Shown here: positions 6,891 to 10,321 of the stretch, piece by piece
Position numbering within the stretch: position 1 is the stretch's first letter
Layout of the letters: each line of letters begins with the position of its first letter
Assembly: GCA_004802705.1 (NCBI GenBank)
Contig: SGPL01000856.1
Location: forward strand, 1-10,321
DNA from: Bondarzewia mesenterica
Lineage: Eukaryota; Basidiomycota; Agaricomycetes; Russulales; Bondarzewiaceae
Reading direction: 5' to 3'
Length of the DNA: 10,321 nt
Translations under genes and position numbers: made by a program
The notes under the pieces: generated by a model
What the model was told of the DNA's origin: nothing
The model's input: the letters and a program-made list of their open reading frames with translations, nothing else
Database searches by the model: none

Positions 6891-9155
6891 ATGAGTGCGT
6901 CGTCGTTCCCTGCACCTTATGTTTCGACACCGGCGTCGTCCACGTCGACCATTACCATGATTCTTCGATCTCCACAATTAGAGGAGGAAATCGAACGGGA
7001 TGAGGCGCATATCGAGAAATACGGCGGCAACGATCCAGAAGAGCCTCCCGTCAAGCTACCTCCTGGATCCCCTCAGCCTCCACCACCAAAAGAGATCGTC
7101 GACCCCAATCTCGTTACGTGGGACGGTCCGAATGACCCACAAAATCCACAAAATTGGTCCCACAGGTACAAATGGTTTATCACACTTGTATTGAGCATGA
7201 CGACTCTTAATGTGTAAGTGACATTTCCAGAGAAGACGGTTAGTCAGAAACTCATCCTTATATCGACAGAACTTTCGCATCATCTGCTCCCTCATCTACG
7301 AGTCCGTTCGTTGCAGCCGATTTTCATACACCAACCGAAGTATCTTATCTTATCACCTCTATTTTTCTCGTTGGGTGCGTTCGCGTTCTTCAGTTTTGAT
7401 TTGGAGACCCGTCATCTAATGTGCCACCGACAGGTACGTGTTTGGGCCATTGTTTTGGGGACCAGGGTCGGAACTTGTGGGTCGAAGGCCCATATTCATC
7501 TTGACCCTCTCAATGTATACCATCTTTCATCTCGGGCAAGCGCTCGCGCACAACATGGAGACGCTGCTTGTCACCCGCTTCTTGTCAGGATTTTTTGCCT
7601 GCGCGCCATTAACTTTGGGAGGCGGTTTCATCGCTGATGTTTGGGACCCGGTTGGACGCGGGACGGCGACCAGTGTGTTCTCTAGTACCGTTTTCCTCGG
7701 CCCTGTTATGGGTCCTATCATTTCTGGATTGTGAGTGTCATCATTTCTTGCTCCTAATACTTTTTTGATTAGACACATCACTGAGTAACGGATCACTCGC
7801 AGTATCGTTGAGAGCTCGCTTGGATGGCGATGGGTCTATTGGGTCATGATGATGTTCGCTGGAGCCTGCACTATTCTCGCTATGCTCTTTTTGAAAGAGA
7901 CTTATGCGCCAATATTGCTGCTCAAGAAGGTGCGTTAAAATCGCGAATCTGACTCTGGTTTGATGCTCATCTTTCTCTCCATTCCAACTATTTAGGCGAG
8001 GCGCCTTCGAAAAGCTGATCCTGAAGGCAATAAGCACCTTTACGCCCAAGCCGAAAGCCAGAAGTGGTCGTTCAAAGAATTGTTGCATCGCACACTACTA
8101 CGACCATTTAACATGCTCATGAACGAGCCTGTCCTAGTCCTCATCACCATTTACTTGTCCGTCGTCTATGGCCTTCTCTATGCTCGTAAGTCCACATCGT
8201 TCTTCGTGACCTCAAGCTCGCTGGTGACACATCTTTTACTCTGGTTACTCCCGTAGTCTTTGAGGCCTTTCCAGTGGTTTTCATCGGCATTCACGGTCTG
8301 ACGGTCAGTCAAGATGGCCTCATCTTCATCGGCGTAGGTATTGGGACGACTATCGGCGCGTACCTCAATTGGTGGTTCTCGCGGTCCTACGCAACGCTCG
8401 TGGAAGAGTGGCGCGGGTTCCCACCTGCGGAGGAGCGATTGTACGGCGCAATGCTCGCGGGCCCGTGTCTTGTCATCGGCATCTTCTGGTTCGGCTGGAC
8501 GGGCGCGTACGTGGCGGTGCCATGGTATGTACCCGCGATCAGTACCATCCTGATTGGGATGAGCGTCAGTCTGGTGTTCATGTCGTTTTTGGTGCGTGTC
8601 GGCCTCTTCCTAGATGGTGGATTGCTTTACTCACCTTTAACGTTTGATCGCCTTAATCCCACAGAGCTACCTCGTCGATACCTACCTGTGAGCATCCTTC
8701 CATTTTCCTCGTCGTTTTCAGCGTATTGACCAAGCAATGCAGTATGTACTCTGCCTCGGCCTTTGCGGCAAACACAATCATCCGATCTGCTGTAGGAGCG
8801 GCGTTCCCGCTCTTCACCGTTCAAATGTTTAAAGGAGTGCGTATCATTATTTCTCTTCTGGGCTGTTCTAGATTTTTGACGTTTTCGTTCTTTTGTAAAT
8901 TCTCTTCGTTCGTTAGATGGGTGTCAACTGGGCATGCACACTGATCGGATGCATAGGCATCGTCCTTGCGCCCATGCCGCTGCTGTTCTACAAGTATGGA
9001 GCGCGGATTCGTGAGAATAGCAAGTTCGCGCCGTGCATCGTGAGTGCCGCGGGTAAATCCTTATAGTAGCAGCTGACTGACCGCCCCTCCCTTCTACTCA
9101 GGATTTGAAAATTGCGAGAGAAATCAAAGCGGAACGCGAAAAAGGGGAGGTCTAG
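6891..9155 (+). CDS. MFS transporter, fungal DHA1 drug/polyamine-type, ten exons
   Basis: Predicted plasma-membrane proton-coupled exporter of the major facilitator superfamily. Exons by GT-AG splicing: 6891-7213, 7270-7374, 7434-7730, 7803-7929, 7996-8185, 8257-8591, 8665-8687, 8743-8836, 8917-9039, 9102-9155. The spliced length is 1671 nt, giving 556 aa and a stop, with no frame conflict. A Pro-rich cytosolic N-terminus leads to DPQNPQNWS (82-90), typical of the DHA1 polyamine/cycloheximide-resistance group. The loop 2-3 motif A is GPGSELVGRRP (152-162). The antiporter motif C in TM5 is GPVMGPIISG (232-241), followed by WRWVYW before TM6. A long central loop precedes FEAFPVVF of TM7, and about 12 membrane spans can be counted. 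The first in-frame ATG is 6891, with G at -3. The substrate cannot be told. The last exon may be shortened by a frameshift (see findings). Confidence 0.92.
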
Positions 9156-9862
9156 ATTATGGCGAGGACATAAATGATGGACGCTACGACGCCATGACCT
9201 TACCGAGTGGTGGAGGTTATGATGTCACGACGATGGACTGGGCGGTGAGCGCTGTCCCGATACTAATGCTCTCTGTGTATCCACTTAGATCCTTGCACTT
9301 CTTACTGCATGCTCATAGACTGCTTTAACAATTGTGTCCATAGTTTTCAAGTGTTCGGAAAGGCTATATACTTGTGTTTAATATCATCATTTTTGCTCGC
9401 ACTCCAGTTGGGAGGGGAATTTTAGCCATTACGAGGCGAAAGCACGAGGAACAGAGCAATGCATAAAATGCTATCGAGCTTAATGCAAGTGACACAATTC
9501 ACGAAGGCGAGATGAGTGGATGTTCCTTAAGTCCTCGCATGGCCGCGAACTCAGAACACGATTCAAAGGCCCGAAAAAAGCTGATACTTAGTAAATGGCC
9601 TTACCACTGGCATACTTCTCAAAATATATATTATCCAGGAGCCGCCTAACCGACCTTGGACCGTTTTATTGCAAGAGACCCGGAAGTTTACTTCAGCGTC
9701 ACTCATTTTCAGCAAATTCTTTTCTAACCTCAGTCCAAATGAGGAGCTAACTGACTTTGCCCTGGGTGCCTTGGAGAATTATGTCATCAATCCCTTGTTG
9801 ACAAGGACACGCTCAGCACACGCTCGTTCACCCACCGCGTACCGTGCTCGACGTTGCCCACG
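9156..9862. other. Intergenic region between transporter and RGS gene
   Basis: No gene is supported. It should hold the transporter 3' UTR and the promoter of the RGS gene. A coding-like open frame continues from the transporter end to 9325, one base out of phase with the called stop. After that the sequence is AT-richer and without long frames. No tRNA, repeat or clear terminator element was seen. Confidence 0.6.
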
Positions 9863-10321
9863 ATGGAGGGCGACCAGCAACAGCAAGACGACTGGGCAAA
9901 TAGCCGCAAGAACCGTCTTCCATCCTTCACTGAAGTATTGTCGAGGCGAACGAGACCGCCCGTGGACCTTTTTATGTTCTAGTGAGTCGATCATATATCC
10001 ACACATCAACTTCTCCATTCGAGCAAATTCGTTTGCGGTATATAGTTTGTTTCTGCAGCGGGAGGGTGCAGAGGACATCCTCGATTTTTGGCTTGACGTG
10101 CAACAGCATGAGAATCTGTGCAGAGCGTACTTCAAAGACGTGCGCAAGTCGGGGCGCACGATCAAGGAGGACTGGCCTCAGTACTGGGACTATGCTCGCC
10201 GACGGGGGTCCATCTACGGCACGGTCGTGGGCCTCAACCCGAACACAGGCACTAAGCGCAGCACCGCGAGCACGGGGGAGATGGTCACTGAGCAGGACAG
10301 ACACATGCTCGCTGCCGCAGG
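9863..10321 (+). CDS. RGS-domain protein, 5' part, cut by window edge
   Basis: Regulator of G-protein signalling: RGS domains speed GTP hydrolysis on G-alpha subunits. Exon 1 is 9863-9981, a 64-nt intron (GTGAGT...TATAG) covers 9982-10045, and exon 2 runs from 10046 past the window end. Joining the exons restores a continuous motif, LPSFTEVLSRRTRPPVDLFM and then FYLFLQREGAEDILDFWLDV, which is the start of an RGS helical bundle. It is followed by QQHENLCRAYFKD and a Ser/Thr/Gly-rich insert around residues 110-125. The ATG at 9863 is the first in a frame open back to 9755, with A at -3 and G at +4. About 131 residues are visible. Fungal RGS proteins of this layout often have an insert in the domain and may have C-terminal membrane spans, but the rest lies outside the window. 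Confidence 0.9.

Noticed and set aside
9779..10304. Minus-strand frames of 128 and 110 codons
   Set aside because: They are antisense to the RGS exons, whose spliced product matches a known domain.
1..10321. tRNA, rRNA, CRISPR or bacterial operon signals
   Set aside because: No tRNA T-loop consensus in a plausible cloverleaf, no spaced repeat arrays, and spliced fungal genes make a bacterial origin unlikely.

Overview
The window looks like nuclear DNA of a basidiomycete fungus, probably an Agaricomycete. The host genes are cut by many short GT-AG introns (55-80 nt), and the proteins resemble filamentous-fungal families: a DHA1-type major facilitator transporter and an RGS-domain protein. The retroelement also carries protein signatures typical of fungal tyrosine-recombinase retrotransposons. 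Species cannot be named from the sequence alone.

Layout: (1) 1 to about 1570 is a gene-poor region with degenerate tandem repeats near 502-747 and several short palindromes; no gene could be supported. (2) About 1573-6220 is an apparently intact tyrosine-recombinase (YR) retrotransposon of the DIRS/Ngaro type. It has a repeat-rich leader, a gag-like ORF ending in two zinc fingers, an RT-RNase H ORF in the +1 frame that overlaps gag by 107 nt, and a tyrosine recombinase ORF whose ATG overlaps the RT stop by 7 nt. No methyltransferase lies between RNase H and YR, and no DDE integrase or protease was seen, so Ngaro-like is the best label. Clear split direct repeats were not found, so the ends are uncertain. 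(3) 5952-6890 is the element 3' region plus the transporter upstream region. (4) 6891-9155 is a ten-exon MFS transporter (556 aa after splicing). (5) 9156-9862 is intergenic. (6) 9863 to the window edge is the 5' part of an RGS-domain gene with one intron.

Gag should package the RNA, RT-RNase H should make cDNA, and the recombinase should insert a circular intermediate without target-site duplication. All catalytic residues expected of RT, RNase H and YR are visible and no frame is broken, so the copy could be young. Supporting this, 21 of the 22 ambiguous bases (N) in the window fall on third codon positions of gag, as expected if recent copies or alleles under purifying selection were merged during assembly. 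The transporter and the RGS gene are ordinary host genes downstream of the insertion; no functional link between them and the element is evident.
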